DNA from: Sphaerosporella brunnea
Lineage: Eukaryota > Ascomycota > Pezizomycetes > Pezizales > Pyronemataceae
Length of the DNA: 64,000 bases
NCBI GenBank assembly: GCA_008704415.1
Contig: VXIS01000069.1
Span: forward strand, 103,911-167,910
Direction: 5' to 3'
The notes beneath the pieces are model-generated. The model did no database searches. It saw only the letters and a program-made list of their open reading frames with translations, and was not told the origin of the DNA. Below, in pieces: positions 23,961-35,553 of this stretch. The stretch's first letter is position 1; every line of letters begins with the position of its first letter. Made by a program: the position numbers and the translations under genes.

Positions 23961-25295
23961 ATGGCACCATCTGTAGTCACGATCGGCAGTGTCACCCAAA
24001 AAACTGATGCACCCACTATTCAGGGTCCTTACAAGGACTTTGACCGCGGGTATCTCAACAAAACCAAGGAGCTCTCCGGCACGGAAAAGCACTCGCCCGC
24101 TTCGTACCCACACTATCTCCCTACGTTCGAGCTTACGGGACCGAAGGAAAACGGCGGGGTGTATGTTCCCTCACTCCCCCAGGCATGGAGAAGCTTACTG
24201 AGCTGTTATACCAGCTACTACCCCCTCGAAGAGTTCGAACACTACGACCACGGCCGCGACGCAGACCCTTCCTTCCCGCACCTGCTCCCGCAAGGGGTTG
24301 TACAGGTTGAGAACCTCACTCCCAAATTCGGCTCTGAGGTCCGCGGCGTGCAACTCTCCTCCCTCACCTCCGCGGGCAAAGACGAGCTTGCATTGTTTGT
24401 GGCGCAACGCGGGGTGGTAGCATTCCGGGACCAAGACTTTGCGGATCTGCCGATCCAGGAGGCGCTGGATTTTGGCGGCTACTTTGGGAGACACCATATT
24501 CACCCCGCCTCGGGCCAGCCCAAGGGATACCCTGAGATCCATCTGGTGCATAGGGGCGCCGAGGACCCTACGCTCAACAACATCTTTGAGACTAGAACTA
24601 GTAGTGTGGCGTGGCATTCGGACGTTACTTATGAGAAGCAGCCGCCAGGGACTAGTAGGTTTCTCCCGTCTCTTTGGGTGGGTTTGGCGGGGGTCTGATG
24701 ACGGTGTGTAGCGTTCCTTTATATACTTGATACCCCCAAGGACGCGGACGGAAAGATCTCGGGCGGCGACACAGCGTTTGTGTCTATGGCGGAGGCGTAT
24801 GAGCGCCTCTCCGAGCCGTTCCGTGAGCGCCTCAAGGGCTTGAGAGCCACGCACTCGGGCGTGGAACAGAGTGCGGCAGCGGCAGCACGCGGCAGCGTCG
24901 TCAGGCGGCTTCCGGTTATCAACGACCATCCTGTAGTCCGCACGCACCCAGTGACGGGTAAAAAGACGTTGTTTGTCAATCCGCAGTGTATGTCCCCCCC
25001 CCCCCCCTCCTTTCTCCCGGTAAACATAACGACTCACATATGCCGTTGTATAGTCACAAGGAGAATCATCGGATATAAATACGAAGAGAGCGACGCGCTC
25101 CTGAAGTTCTTGTATGATCACACCGCGTACGGAACAGACTTCCAGATCAGGGTCAAGTGGGCGCCCAAGACTGTCGTGGTGTGGGATAACCGCATTGCGA
25201 TGCACTCGGCCCTGCTGGATTGGAATTCCGGCGGCAGGAGGCATTTGGCAAGAATTACCCCGCAGGCGGAGGTGCCGACTGAGAGCTGGGATTAG
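23961..25295 (+). CDS. TauD/TfdA-family alpha-ketoglutarate-dependent dioxygenase
   Basis: Non-haem Fe(II)/2-oxoglutarate oxygenase; relatives release sulfite from taurine and other sulfonates for sulfur supply. Four exons fit: 23961-24160, 24215-24654, 24712-24987 and 25054-25295, giving 385 codons. The iron triad is visible: His and Asp of AWHSDVTYE, and the distal His of DNRIAMHSALLDW; the 2-OG-binding Arg is in RRHLARITP. Other family blocks are LTPKFGSEVRGVQL, GVVAFRDQDF, GGYFGRHHIHP and VVRTHPVTGKKTLFVNPQ. The first intron removes a stop-free stretch that would otherwise add about 18 foreign residues. The third intron carries a run of 13 C. It is next to a broken P450, which is probably incidental. 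Actual substrate unknown. Confidence 0.92.
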
Positions 25296-26693
25296 ATATG
25301 GCATGAGGGAGAGGAACGTAGTTTGAAATGTGATATCCTGTGACGGATTTGGTACTCGAGTGATGGCCCGTGATGTGACATTTTGAACTTGTCATGGTGC
25401 GGCGCTTTGGTCCCGGAAGCGATATCGGCGCCAGCAAGATACAGTCATGCTATATAGTTGAAAGAATTCCCCATCGTCTGCTCCGCGGGTGCCGGGCAGT
25501 TGCTACTGGGGATCCGGAGCAGAGAGGGGTGGGGAAACAACTGCCTCACTTCAGGCCGGAGGGTGCTATTTACCCTCTGGCGCCGCACCACCACAGGTCT
25601 CCATCCTCCATACAGCCGATCACCTTATGGCCATTGGGAGGCCAACTCTGTTAGCCCATGGCGCGCCGTCAGATATCATTTGGTAGTTGTCCGTCTTAGG
25701 TACAATGCAATGATGGTACAGAAGCCCAGCCTATTGGAAAGAAACGATTAATAGGGATAAAAAAAAAAAGACAAAAAACAATTTCACAGCCCAAGCCAAG
25801 CAAGCTAGAACACCCAGGGGCCATCCGAGCCTGGCCAGGGCTCGGATATAAATTAGCCCCTCAACGTTGTGGTATTCTTTTTGCGCACTTGACCCGGGCT
25901 GTGAAAGCGGGCGCAAAGAGATTCGAACTCTTGCCTCTCCCATTGTCACACCGCTGCGTGGGCCGGGTTCTTTGTGGCGGTGGTACAATGTGAGCGCGCT
26001 ACCGTTGCGCCATGCTCCCTTGATGTCTGGGAGTTGTGTTGTTGGACATATGTGCTGCCAGTGCGTTACACACGTTGAACGTTGCAGCCAATGGTACCTA
26101 GACTCCAGTTGAGTCTATCACAGGAATACTTCACACGTCGAGAGGCGATGTGGGAAGCCTGAACAGAGCGGGGGAGGATCTATTCAGAGGTTAGGGCTTG
26201 TCGGCTGAGTGTGGCCCAAAGGGCTGACTGAGGTCAGCGACGTCCTGGTCAAGAATTCGTCCGGTTCATGAACGAGCTCTTGGAGCTCAAAGCCAAGAGC
26301 ATGGCCCTTGAGAAGGGCAAAAGGGACCTGGGGGAAGTCTGACAAGCTGTTCGAGGAGACTTTCTGGGCCGAGGGGAAAACTCGTGGTCCGATGGGGAAG
26401 ACTTGCGCCGGAAGCTACTGATTTTCACCCTGGCTGAGCCTTGCGCAATCATTTCAGGACAGTGTGTCCTGTGATTGTGTTTTTTTTTTCCAAAAGCGCA
26501 GCTTGTCATTCAACATGCCATGTGTTTAGTTAGAAATGTTGGTCTAAGCTCAAACCGCCCGGGCCTTTCAAAGGCTAGTAGAACCATCCACTTGCGCGCG
26601 TGTCGATGAACCTCAAACACTGCTACGGATCGATCGTTCTAGACCTTCTGTTGGCCAGTACTCTTTTCAAAAAAGAACACTACAAAACTTTGT
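25296..26693. other. Intergenic region with a tRNA-like locus
   Basis: Apart from the tRNA candidate at 25908-26019 no feature is supported. A short near-palindrome (CCGAGCCTGGCCAGGGCTCGG) lies near 25827-25847. Confidence 0.5.
25908..26019 (-). tRNA. Candidate intron-containing tRNA, possibly Thr(UGU), or tRNA pseudogene
   Basis: On the minus strand the internal promoter boxes are clear: A box TGGCGCAACGGTAGCG and B box AGTTCGAATCT. The acceptor stem GGGAGCA/TGCGCCC pairs 6 of 7, the D stem GCGC/GCGC 4 of 4, and the T stem AAGAG/CTCTT 5 of 5. The anticodon stem CTCAC/GGGAG has one mismatch. The loop reads ATTGTA and then an apparent 41-nt intron whose ACAA can pair with the anticodon, as in spliced tRNAs. 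By position the anticodon is TGT. Two stem mismatches and the intron make decay possible. Confidence 0.45.
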
Positions 26694-27785
26694 CTCATAC
26701 AACCGCGGCAATAATCCCTTCCGACGCCCTAAACTTCACCTTTGCTCTTACATATCCAACCTTATAACTTGAAATAAAGTGGGCTACGTAATCCAGATCC
26801 GCCTCTCTGAAGAACATGATTCGTCAGTCAACTGCACATAAAGTCATTGACAGAGAAACTAACGTGGTCTCAAAGAGTTCGACCTCAAACAGGCGGAACA
26901 AGGTGCCCAAGGCCAAATAAAGCTCACACCAAGCAAGACTATCCGGCGTCAGCGAAGACCTCCCCTGGCACTGGTCATGAGCTTACCTGATTCGAAAACA
27001 CTGTCTCGGGCCGCGCGAGAATGCCGAAAGGCACTTATCAGGCACTGCATCGGGCCCAAGCCAGCGCTCAGGATCGAAGACTGTCGGGTTCGGAAAGATC
27101 TTTGTCTCAGTGTGGAGAATCCCTGCCGCACAGGCGATTCCACAAATCTTCAACACCCAATTATGAGCAAATGGGGGCGGTTTTTGATATTGTCTCTCTA
27201 TCAACGCGCATGTTTGGCATGGTGGTTGGCAGTACTGGTAAAATGGCTTTTTTTCGGAGGCTGTGGCTTTCCCCTGGGCGCCACAGCCACTTGACACTAA
27301 GCACTGCCACTCTGTATCAATACATGCCAAGAATACAACGTTACAATACGTCGGGCTTTGGCCTGGGCTGGATCGACGAAACATGTGGAAGATTCGTCTT
27401 CGTCGAAGGAGTGGTAGAGCCAAGGGCCTTTTGTGACACCTGATGCGGTGTTGTAGATAGTCGTGGCGGCTTCGTTACATCATTAGGTCTATATCTGACT
27501 ACTGGGGCCTGCGTCGTTGCATGCATCAACTAACTAAACTAGTAGCCGGCGGCAATAAGCGCGCTAACCGTAACGCGTATGCAGCGCCTGTAACTGGAGT
27601 ACCATCTTCCCGCCCTTCCACAGATTGTAATACTCGATATACCATGCGGCGGTTCTGGGGCCGGGGAAGTTCGCAAGGGGATGCAAAGGCGACACGCGAT
27701 AGACTATCGTCACTATCCATAAGGTGAAATAGACGATCGCGGCTGTCGCTAAGAGTTGGCGGAAGTCAACTTCGAACGTCAACAT
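26694..27785 (-). pseudogene. Cytochrome P450 relic, centre deleted
   Basis: The N-terminal piece (27785 down to about 27567) starts with ATG and a membrane anchor, then the Pro-rich hinge HPLANFPGPR and a helix-A-like stretch. The C-terminal piece (about 27140-26694) has the PERW-region FDPERWLGPDAVPDK, the haem-binding loop FSRGPRQCFR, and after a normal-looking intron LAWCELYLALGTLFRLFEVE. Between them, about 430 bp hold stops and no I-helix, no ExxR and no other P450 blocks; roughly 250-300 residues are missing. The glycine two after the haem Cys is Arg. The style of both ends is that of CYP58-like fungal P450s (trichodiene-oxygenase related), which is a resemblance only. Non-functional. 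Confidence 0.85.
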
Positions 27786-29802
27786 GGTTGCGCTGGATTA
27801 ACTATCGGGTTCCAACTCCATGGAAAGGCGGGGTTTAGATATCTATAAAACTTCTGCTAGGGCACATAGAGGCTTAGCGCCCATTTATCCGGGGAAAGTT
27901 TGTCCCGTATACATACTGCCTGAATTAATTTATGTTCAGTAAACAGCAATACCGCATATGTACATGTATGCAGCCGTTGATCTCAAACTTGACATCGCCT
28001 TCCACGAGGAAGGCGCAATGCGTAAGATTGTTTTCGGCAGTTGTATAATGCAAGGTTGCTTGAATTGGAGGAGATAAAGATTCGGTTGGAATAATGTTGT
28101 GCTGCGAACAATTCAGTACGCAGACGTTGTGCAACTCTGATATGAATGCCTGTCGGATTGACCCTCATGGCTAGCTACTGCTCATACACTGCTCTTGCAC
28201 CATATTCCGTGGCGATGAGGTTTCTATGAGGAAAAGCTGGCTTGATGGGGACCAGGTACGTGGACGAGAGCTCATCGCCGAGTGTGTTGTCAGTAAATAC
28301 TAGATATTCTATAGGTAGCTCGAGCCACCAACCTGGAAGGCTTCCATTCGCTCCAAAGACTTGGTTTCAGGGCGGACTGTTTTGTAAGCTTGAGATTATA
28401 CTCCCGCCCGAACGGTTAGGGACCACTGCTGCATCGGTCCTGGCAAGGTCTCTGCAGCGCGAGTCGCACTCATCTTACTCTCGCAAACAAATTATGTGTA
28501 CCACCCCGGCCCAAAGAAGGACTATCTACTCAGAAGTCTCGGAGAATTAAAGGGTGTTTAGCTAGTCGTATAGTTGAAAGCTTTGCTCTCTCGCAGTTGG
28601 CCGATGAAGCAATGTTTTTTGATTATATAGGGGAAAATTGCTTCGTAAAAACCCTTCCATGAAGTCTCGAAGGTTGAGGTGGCAGTGCAGTTGCACTGGT
28701 CAGAGTTTTTTGTCGAGTTGAAGTTGCTGCCGCTGCCGAGGAAGCAACCAGACGTCGCGGTGTCGAGTTGTTGCTGTAGTTAGGTCAGTTTGTATGTTGA
28801 GGTGAAGGCCCCAAAAAAGTACCGATAGGTTTAGCTGCTGTGACTTAGAGTCTAAGGGGACATAATTTTTGGTCTGACATCTTCGCGAAGTGGTGAGAAG
28901 GTATACGTTTTGGTTAGACCAAACAGTGCCAAGCCTTTCTTTTTGTGGCATTCGTTATCACTCGAACAGTAGCTATTATCATCATATGGAGTCGTGGATT
29001 CAAACGATTAGATTGCCTTGCGGTTGGCTCCCTCTTCAGGTGTTAAAGAGAGTCATGCCTTCTGTACTGTGCTGCCTCTGAAAACTATGAGAACAACAAA
29101 TTCTCACAGCAGGCGCCTCAAAAGCCGTAGATACAGTGGAGGCCTAACATGAAATGCCAGTAATCACGAGACAATAAGTACATTAGGTAAGTATCTAGAG
29201 TAGAACTCCGAAGAGAGATAGAGCCTAGAATGGATCCGGAATCAATACCTTCCTTACAACTCCTGGGACTACGCGCTGAGCCGTTAAAGTGTAGCCGTCG
29301 GATGTAGGAAAAAATGAAATGAAATAAACAAAACCACGGAAGGGCTCGCCAAACGAAAACAATCAGAAATAACTCACTCCAAAAAGTAGAAGAGCAAATG
29401 GGCACGCAGGAGAAGGCACATGTAAGAGGTATAAAGGCAAAGGACGGGGCCAGCCATGTACTCGGCGATCTCCTGCACCACTGGCAACCAGCAGCCACAT
29501 ACAACCGTCCACACTACAACCACATCCTTACACAGCAATATTCGCACATACTACAGCCTTCGGGGGCCTCTGAACTGCCCACGACCATGAAATAGTATAG
29601 AGAACCTGAATTAGGTTCTACTCCAAACCCCTCGATACCGAAAGCACTGCAGCCTCGAACTTTACACCCAGTAGAGGTGTCCGCCAGGCTCCAGCCCAGT
29701 GGTCAGTGTAATGAGCTCATTGAATTTTCTAGCTTTGGGTCAGCAGCTAACTGACGGACCCACAATCCAGCTTTGACTGTCTAAGGGAACCGTTTCGCGT
29801 TC
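27786..29802. other. Gene-poor region
   Basis: Short open segments on the minus strand (27925-28168 and 28200-28330) look protein-like in places but match no family I know and are broken by stops. Near 28797-28830 a stretch resembles the LINE-tail motif (GGTGNAGGCCCC). Otherwise nothing is recognised. Confidence 0.4.
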
Positions 29803-31098
29803 TTGTTTGCAACGGGACGCTTAATGGAGGAGGAGGAGGAGCAGCACCTAGCCCCCTCGGGCTCTAGCAGAGTAGCGAACAGCAATAGTGAAAGTGATGA
29901 GGAACTGGAAGCATATCTCGACTCGATCCTGGCCCCACCTCCCACGACGCCTCAGGATGGCTTGGAGCCTCCATCGAAAGGACTCGGTATCGATTTGCTG
30001 TCGTCTGAATCCCTAGTTTCGAACACCAGCAGTTGGATTGACCTCCCCCGCTTCGACGGCTCCTCTGGCTCGACCGTGAAACGGAAATATACATCCTCAG
30101 TCAGCTCGGCGCTGGGGGCGCAGCCCACAAACATTGAAGGGCCGCAGATCAGGACAGCAGAGGCATTGTTGAGCTTTCGTGGCATTGCGAAGCTGCGTGC
30201 CAATCGATCCAAAGCAAGGATTGTTGCTGGGGAGGAGTCGCCAGGGAAACGTTCCTGGAATTCATGGGGCCATTCTCCGCGGCGTTCTGCAAGGCCAAAA
30301 CTGCGAATCGAGACCGCCAGTCCAAAGTCGAGCTCGCCATCATCATCATCGTCGTCCGCACCCTCACCGGAGACCTCTTCAGGGATCAATACACCGGCCG
30401 AGCGAAATTCTTCACCACAAGATGTTTCTCGAGTGGGCGTGAAAACTCCGGTTCCCATTGTGAAGTCGCCAGGAGAGTTGGCTAGTCCGGTCTCCGATGA
30501 CGACCAGTCCTTCCAGCTTGCAGAAGAAGTTGTGTTAGTGCCAGTGCTAGAAGTACCTAGCAAAGGATCATCAGTCAAGACAGAACGTTCGCCAACGCCT
30601 TCTGAAGCACCAATTTCTACACTATCGGACGAGAGCGTTGTTCTATCGAATGGCCCGCATAATGGTCTGCAACAGTTCCTAGAGTTGAATCCTGTTACCT
30701 CGCCAGCTTTGGAATGCAACTGTGCGGCTACCGCCACTGAAGAAGTCGGCGCTGCTTCGGAATCTGACTTGGTGGCTGAGATGCACTCCTCGGTTCCCGT
30801 CGTGGAAGTCACAATTGAGCATCGCGACACACCTCCTGGCACTCCCGTGGAGACACCTTCTTCCTCGTCAAGGGCTCTCAACCATGAAGCCCAAGTGGAA
30901 CTGGATACCTTAATGCGTCAGTTGATAGATGCCTTGATGGGTATTGGAAGGTTAGCGGCAAGACAGGAGAACCCGCGAGAGTTGGTTTTGGTGTTTGCGG
31001 TGGTCGGATATCGCCTCTGGCTGTGGTTTTTGGATGGTCTTGCGAGCCGTGTTGGGGCCAGACTTCAGGACCCTCAGATTGAGCCTGGTAAACAGTGA
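29803..31098 (+). CDS. Hypothetical low-complexity protein with a C-terminal hydrophobic segment
   Basis: I do not recognise this product. It is one uninterrupted frame of 431 codons starting at 29803 (an in-frame ATG is at 29824, after a few residues). Most of it is Ser/Pro/Glu-rich and probably disordered: an acidic start (MEEEEEQHL), DEELEAYLDSILAPPP near residue 35, a Ser run near 180 and many SP/TP sites that a proline-directed kinase could use. Only the last 60 residues look folded: a helix (LDTLMRQLIDALMGIGRLAARQ) and a hydrophobic stretch (VLVFAVVGYRLWLWFLDGL) that could be a C-terminal membrane anchor. The minus-strand frame over 29952-30881 is also open but is a codon-bias shadow. 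Confidence 0.6.
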   Translation: MFATGRLMEEEEEQHLAPSGSSRVANSNSESDEELEAYLDSILAPPPTTPQDGLEPPSKGLGIDLLSSESLVSNTSSWIDLPRFDGSSGSTVKRKYTSSVSSALGAQPTNIEGPQIRTAEALLSFRGIAKLRANRSKARIVAGEESPGKRSWNSWGHSPRRSARPKLRIETASPKSSSPSSSSSSAPSPETSSGINTPAERNSSPQDVSRVGVKTPVPIVKSPGELASPVSDDDQSFQLAEEVVLVPVLEVPSKGSSVKTERSPTPSEAPISTLSDESVVLSNGPHNGLQQFLELNPVTSPALECNCAATATEEVGAASESDLVAEMHSSVPVVEVTIEHRDTPPGTPVETPSSSSRALNHEAQVELDTLMRQLIDALMGIGRLAARQENPRELVLVFAVVGYRLWLWFLDGLASRVGARLQDPQIEPGKQ

Positions 31099-32411
31099 CT
31101 TCTGATTGGGTTGCGGTAATTGTACGAGTAACGGCTTTGAATTGATGGTCATTGTTTTTTTGTTCAGCTAGTCCTATTCGACTATGATTCTATGTGATGC
31201 CCCTTAGAATCATGGTGGGGCGATGGAAACTAGAGGGTCTTGAATCATGAAGAACACGGAGAGGTCAAATCTCACCACTTCGCAAGCAGCCAAGTAGCGA
31301 GATTTTGTTTGCTTCACCGCCGTCGGCTGAGCCTCACGACGGCCAGGAGGAAAAAAAAGCTCGCAGCATCGCCGATATTGCCTTAAAACCCCCCTGTTTT
31401 CGCATTGATAATAGTAGGTCACGAGCCACCGCTCCATTAACCAGGTTCTCGGACCAGCGAATGGGCCTGCTGGCCATGCGCAGCCCCCAATCGAGGGACA
31501 CGAGCCACGATGAGCGCTCCAGTGAAGGTGTTGTCATCAGCTCTCGGGGCTGGTTAGGTAAACTTGTCGAAGGCATCGGGCAGGAATACCTTAGAGTGAG
31601 CGATGAACGCGGCATCGCTCCGCCTCTTGCATATGCAAAAAGGAGAACCCCCGCAGACAGAGGAGGCATCCCCAGCCGAGATGGAAGAAGGTGATAAGGA
31701 GCGGAGAAGGTGAGAGAACTGGGCTGTTGTCTGAAGGCCGAGTAAGAAGAGTTTGTGTTTTTGGCCGACAGGGCGAGGTGTAGGTCGAGTGATGATGGTT
31801 GGGGAAATCTTTGGCCGCTCCATGGCGGGCTGTTCGAATGTGAGGTGCACCATAGTCTATCACTCTTGTCATGTGGTGTCACTCGTTTCACGCGAAAGGA
31901 CCTTTGCTCCGGGGGATGCCGGTGGAAGCACTCATATTCTACGAAGAATAAAGCGGCTCTAAGGTTGGTGGCAATTGCCAACGGAGACATGGTTCGGCAT
32001 CCCGGCGGTTGTGAGTTGGCGTCCTAAAAGCTTCCGAACCTCGTGCATCGTCCGAGGTTTTGTCAAACGAAAAACCAACACTTTCAAAGTGGAAAGTAGC
32101 CATTGCGAACAGATTTACCACACGCCATAACTAGATATATTCAATGGAGCGTTTCAAGTATTACATCTTTGAATCAAAGATGATTGTTATGACCAGTGCT
32201 GATGCTGAGAAGCCACAGTTCCATTGGTCGTCACAAGGGGCCACTAGTCTGGTGGCCGAAGCCCTACGATCGAAGGGATAAATTCAATTCAACAAACCGC
32301 AGCACAAACGAACCGGGTACCAACCCAAATTAAAATTCCATATAAAAACTAAGAGCTCGGAAACAAAATAACAAGGGAAAAATCAAGAACAGTCCATCTC
32401 CAACTACCTAA
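31099..32411. other. Intergenic, no supported gene
   Basis: Overlapping open frames on both strands (31305-31694 + and 31334-31990 -) have no recognisable features, and the plus frame has only an internal ATG. I make no call. Confidence 0.35.
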
Positions 32412-32561
32412 CTAATCACCCGTATTGGGGCACTTCGGTTCTTGGCAGTAGCTGCATGCCTGCTCATCCTCCGGATCGTCTTGGGAATAGCTGTTGCCGT
32501 CGTAGGTGCAGTTGCAGCACAGCCACATGATAGCGCCGTTCCATGGTTGGTGGAAACACAT
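32412..32561 (-). CDS. Tiny Cys-rich protein (49 codons), possible zinc-ribbon
   Basis: From ATG at 32561 this reads MCFHQPWNGAIMWLCCNC and then, after an acidic linker, ACSYCQEPKCPNTGD. The layout W-x-C-C-x-C ... C-x2-C-x4-C resembles short RanBP2-like or zinc-ribbon peptides common in filamentous fungi, where a Trp precedes the first Cys pair. The frame continues upstream to another ATG at 32630, so the start is uncertain. Function unknown. The region around it is AT-rich and otherwise without genes, which weakens the case a little. Confidence 0.5.
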   Translation of the reverse strand: MCFHQPWNGAIMWLCCNCTYDGNSYSQDDPEDEQACSYCQEPKCPNTGD

Positions 32562-34530
32562 TTTGATTGTTGGTGTGAAAGTGAATATGAGGAAATTTGT
32601 TGTAGGCTTTTGTGGTATGTTGTGAAGCATGATGATAGGTTCATAGTTGGGGTTTTATACAGACTTGGGGGCATTGAAACACGGGAAGATAAAGTATTTT
32701 CAGATAAAATACCATTTGAGGATGGCTAGAAAGGATAAGTAGAGAGAGAGAGGGAGCTTCATTTCATGTTTTCCATCAAGCATTCCATTGCACTGACAAG
32801 TATGTTCAGTAAGAACGAACGCCCGTTATCCACTTTGGTAGCGCTATGGTAGCAACTAGCGGAACCCTTCAACAGCGGTATATTTTTTTAATTGCCAGAG
32901 TATTACATGGATCATCTCGATAAGCTATCGTTGCATATTTGATTTAGGATGCGCAGTGATCTAGTGAGCACAATACGGGCTTGTTCTCAAATTCCACTTT
33001 TGAGCAACTGCGTATCCGACTTGCGATGCGCATCCTCCAGAATGTATGATTGTTGAAGATGCAGCATTTTTACGGCATTCTCGTGTTGAGCGGATGACCG
33101 CATCACCGGCACCATCGCCACTTCACCCACCACAGGCATCGTCAACAGGGTCGCTATCGTAATCACCATCACCAACAACATCACCAGCACCTGAACCCGC
33201 TGCAACACGTAGTAGTAGCAGAAGCACCACCCTGAATTTTCGGGGAAGCGCACCAACTACACGTGCTGAAAAAACTAGCTCCCAGATGTGACATAGCCGT
33301 ATCAATTGCGATAAAAACCATCTAACTATGAACTGTTGAAATTCTCGAGTTGTTTATCGGTTTGGTTCATCACACAAACCTTTAAAATCGTCATCAAATC
33401 GGTCTCCAAACTGTACTCTATCAACAAAAGTATGGTATTCATCAAAATACGGTATCACTATGTTTGTAGCACTATGACAATTGCTCTTTTGTAAGAAATC
33501 CAGCTATATGTGGGCAGCTGTTTTCGCAGCGATGGGCATCTGATTAACATTACGCATTCCATACTTTACGGTATTGCCACCGTATTCTAAGTAAAGCGAA
33601 GTCCTAACAATAAAAATCCATAGGACATTCACATACTCCCAAAAGCCAGCTTTTTAGTAGAAGCCATGATTCTACGGTAGAGGATAACCGGGGTTCTTTC
33701 TTACTGTATGTACTCAAACACCAACTTACAATCAAAATTAACAGATATAATTCGCGACAAATCAATCCTCCTAAATATTCGGATCAAATGCCTTTCATTC
33801 TAGGAAAAAAGGACGCCTGACAGGGCCCCACGTCGACCAGATGGACCTGTGAAGATTGCGGCTAGCACATAAATGAGAACAAGAACGATGATCCAGCGGA
33901 GAAGTGGATCTGTGTGTGGCGTTCACTTTTAGTGAGTTGCGGAGCGAATTTTTTGTGGCACTACTTGGTTCCTTTGTTTCGATAATTGCTTTTTTGTAGC
34001 GCCTATATAGAAATTTTATGATGCCTTTTCTTGAAAGTACAGAGTTGGCCGTGCTTTTATTGTATACTTCGTTTTTGATTGCTTGGGATTTTTAGCGGAT
34101 GGGTTTGTGACTGCAGCTTTTCGGGGTGAATGGTGTGCCGCTTTTGTGTGCAGAACAGATCCAGACTTATATAATTGCCTTGAGAGTTCGTGACATCGTA
34201 CAAGGATGACGTGGTGGAGCCTGGATGCCTTGGCTTAAGTTGCAGGTTCCCATTGAAAACGATGGGGCGGAGATACTGGATATCGATTCGAAGGGTTAGG
34301 AGGATTCGGGGATATAGGCAGGTCGTATGAGGGCTTGGTCATACCTATGGTGATGCAAAAGGGTCGGGCTTCCGCACGAGGTGAGGTATCTGGTAGTCTT
34401 TCAACCCAAGGGACTAATGTTTGTAGGCGCGGTTGCATTTTATTTGCCAACAGCCTAGCATAAAGAATGATTGTGTCATTGATCATATCAGGCCTTCCAT
34501 TGAAAACGTCAAACAGACCGTCTAATCACT
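32562..34530. other. AT-rich gene desert
   Basis: About 2 kb with no supported coding region and visibly higher AT than its flanks, mainly 33.25-34.2 kb. A CAT/CAC-rich stretch lies near 33100-33200. No inverted or long direct repeat is seen. Confidence 0.5.
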
Positions 34531-35553
34531 CTACTGAGCATTGGCCTTAATGATCTCCTCCAACTCCGCCTCGCTGACTTGCTTGATGCCAAACAACTCA
34601 TTGCTGTCCTCATACAGACCAAAGTCACCACCATATCCCTCGCCTAACAGAGCCCTCACGATCTGATCGGTGAAGCCCTGGAGGTCTCCCTTCGCAATCT
34701 TGTCGTACGACGCCTTCTCAAGCGCCTCGGTACTGACCTCCGTGACCTCAAGCTTGATGCCTAAGGCCTTCTCGTAGGCCGCAACCAGAACCTTCTGCTT
34801 CAGCCGCGCCGAGTACACGTAGATCATTTTATTCTTGGTCTCCTCGGGGTGCTTCAACACGCCCACCACGGCCTTTGCAACATCACTCAGCAGCGAGGTA
34901 CTGAAGTAGCGCTCACCGCCGTCGTACAGCTTTGCGGACTTCTCCTTGACGTTGACACCCAAGAAACCGACCTTGATGCCTATTCCACTTCAGTCAATCC
35001 CAAGCAAGCCAGCACAAGGAAAGATGAGGAATCATACCCCAGTCCAGGAAAGCACCGTTGAAAATAGCCGTCCACGAAGTCTTTCCCTCCGCTGCAAGCT
35101 TCTCCAAGTACTTCCGCACCTCCACCTTGCCGGCAAAGACCGGCAGGGCAGCAGTCTTTTCGTTGCCGAGGTTACTGCCGAATTCTGCGGGTATCACTCG
35201 CTTTACGCCGGCTTCTACCGCCGCATCGATCAGCGGGATTTGGCCCTGAATGGCCGGCGCGCCGACGGTGAGAAGGAGCGCATCCACCCCTTTGAGAGCC
35301 GCGGCCACGGCCGCTTTGTCTGAGAAGTCTGCGGTGACGATCTTGGCACCAGCCGGAGGGGAGGACAGGATTGAAGATTCTGGACGAGCGAGGATGGTCA
35401 CGTTGAGGGAGGAGTCTGCAAGGAGAGTGGAGAGGACGGGGCCCCCGAGGTTGCCGCTGGCCTGGTGGATTGTTAGGGGGAAGGTTTACTAAAAGCTTCA
35501 GGTACCATGCAGGCACGTACTCCGACTATCACGACGTTGCTGAGGATGGCCAT
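34531..35553 (-). CDS. NmrA-like / isoflavone-reductase-like NAD(P)-binding protein
   Basis: Atypical short-chain dehydrogenase of the NmrA-like group. Three exons fit: 35521-35553, 35038-35461 and 34531-34979, giving 301 codons, the usual size. The dinucleotide-binding loop GASGNLGG is assembled across the first intron (MAILSNVVIVG joined to ASGNLGGPVL). Then come strand-2 VTILARPES, DFSDKAAVAAALKGVDALL, VKRVIPAEFGSNLGNEK and the substrate-side segment TSWTAIFNGAFLDWGIKVGF. The acidic residue that normally binds an adenosine ribose is replaced by Arg after strand 2, which favours NADPH. Members act either as reductases on aromatic compounds or as redox-sensing regulators; sequence alone does not decide. 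It is divergent from URB1 with 675 bp between starts. Confidence 0.9.

Noticed and set aside
24161..24214. Extra 18 residues in the TauD protein
   Set aside because: They are an unspliced 54-bp intron with GTATGT and CAG signals; removal gives the usual family spacing.
24195..25304. A 369-codon minus-strand frame
   Set aside because: Antisense shadow of the TauD-type dioxygenase, whose iron ligands are on the plus strand.
23961..27785. A biosynthetic gene cluster formed by the dioxygenase and P450
   Set aside because: There is no backbone enzyme, the P450 is dead, and the dioxygenase matches sulfonate-using relatives.
29952..30881. A 309-codon minus-strand frame opposite the hypothetical protein at 29.8 kb
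   Set aside because: Ser/Gly/Asp-rich mirror of a Ser/Glu/Pro-rich frame; the plus strand has the longer frame and a plausible end.
31305..31990. Overlapping open frames of 130 and 218 codons on opposite strands
   Set aside because: Neither shows domains, helices or a convincing start, so no gene is called.
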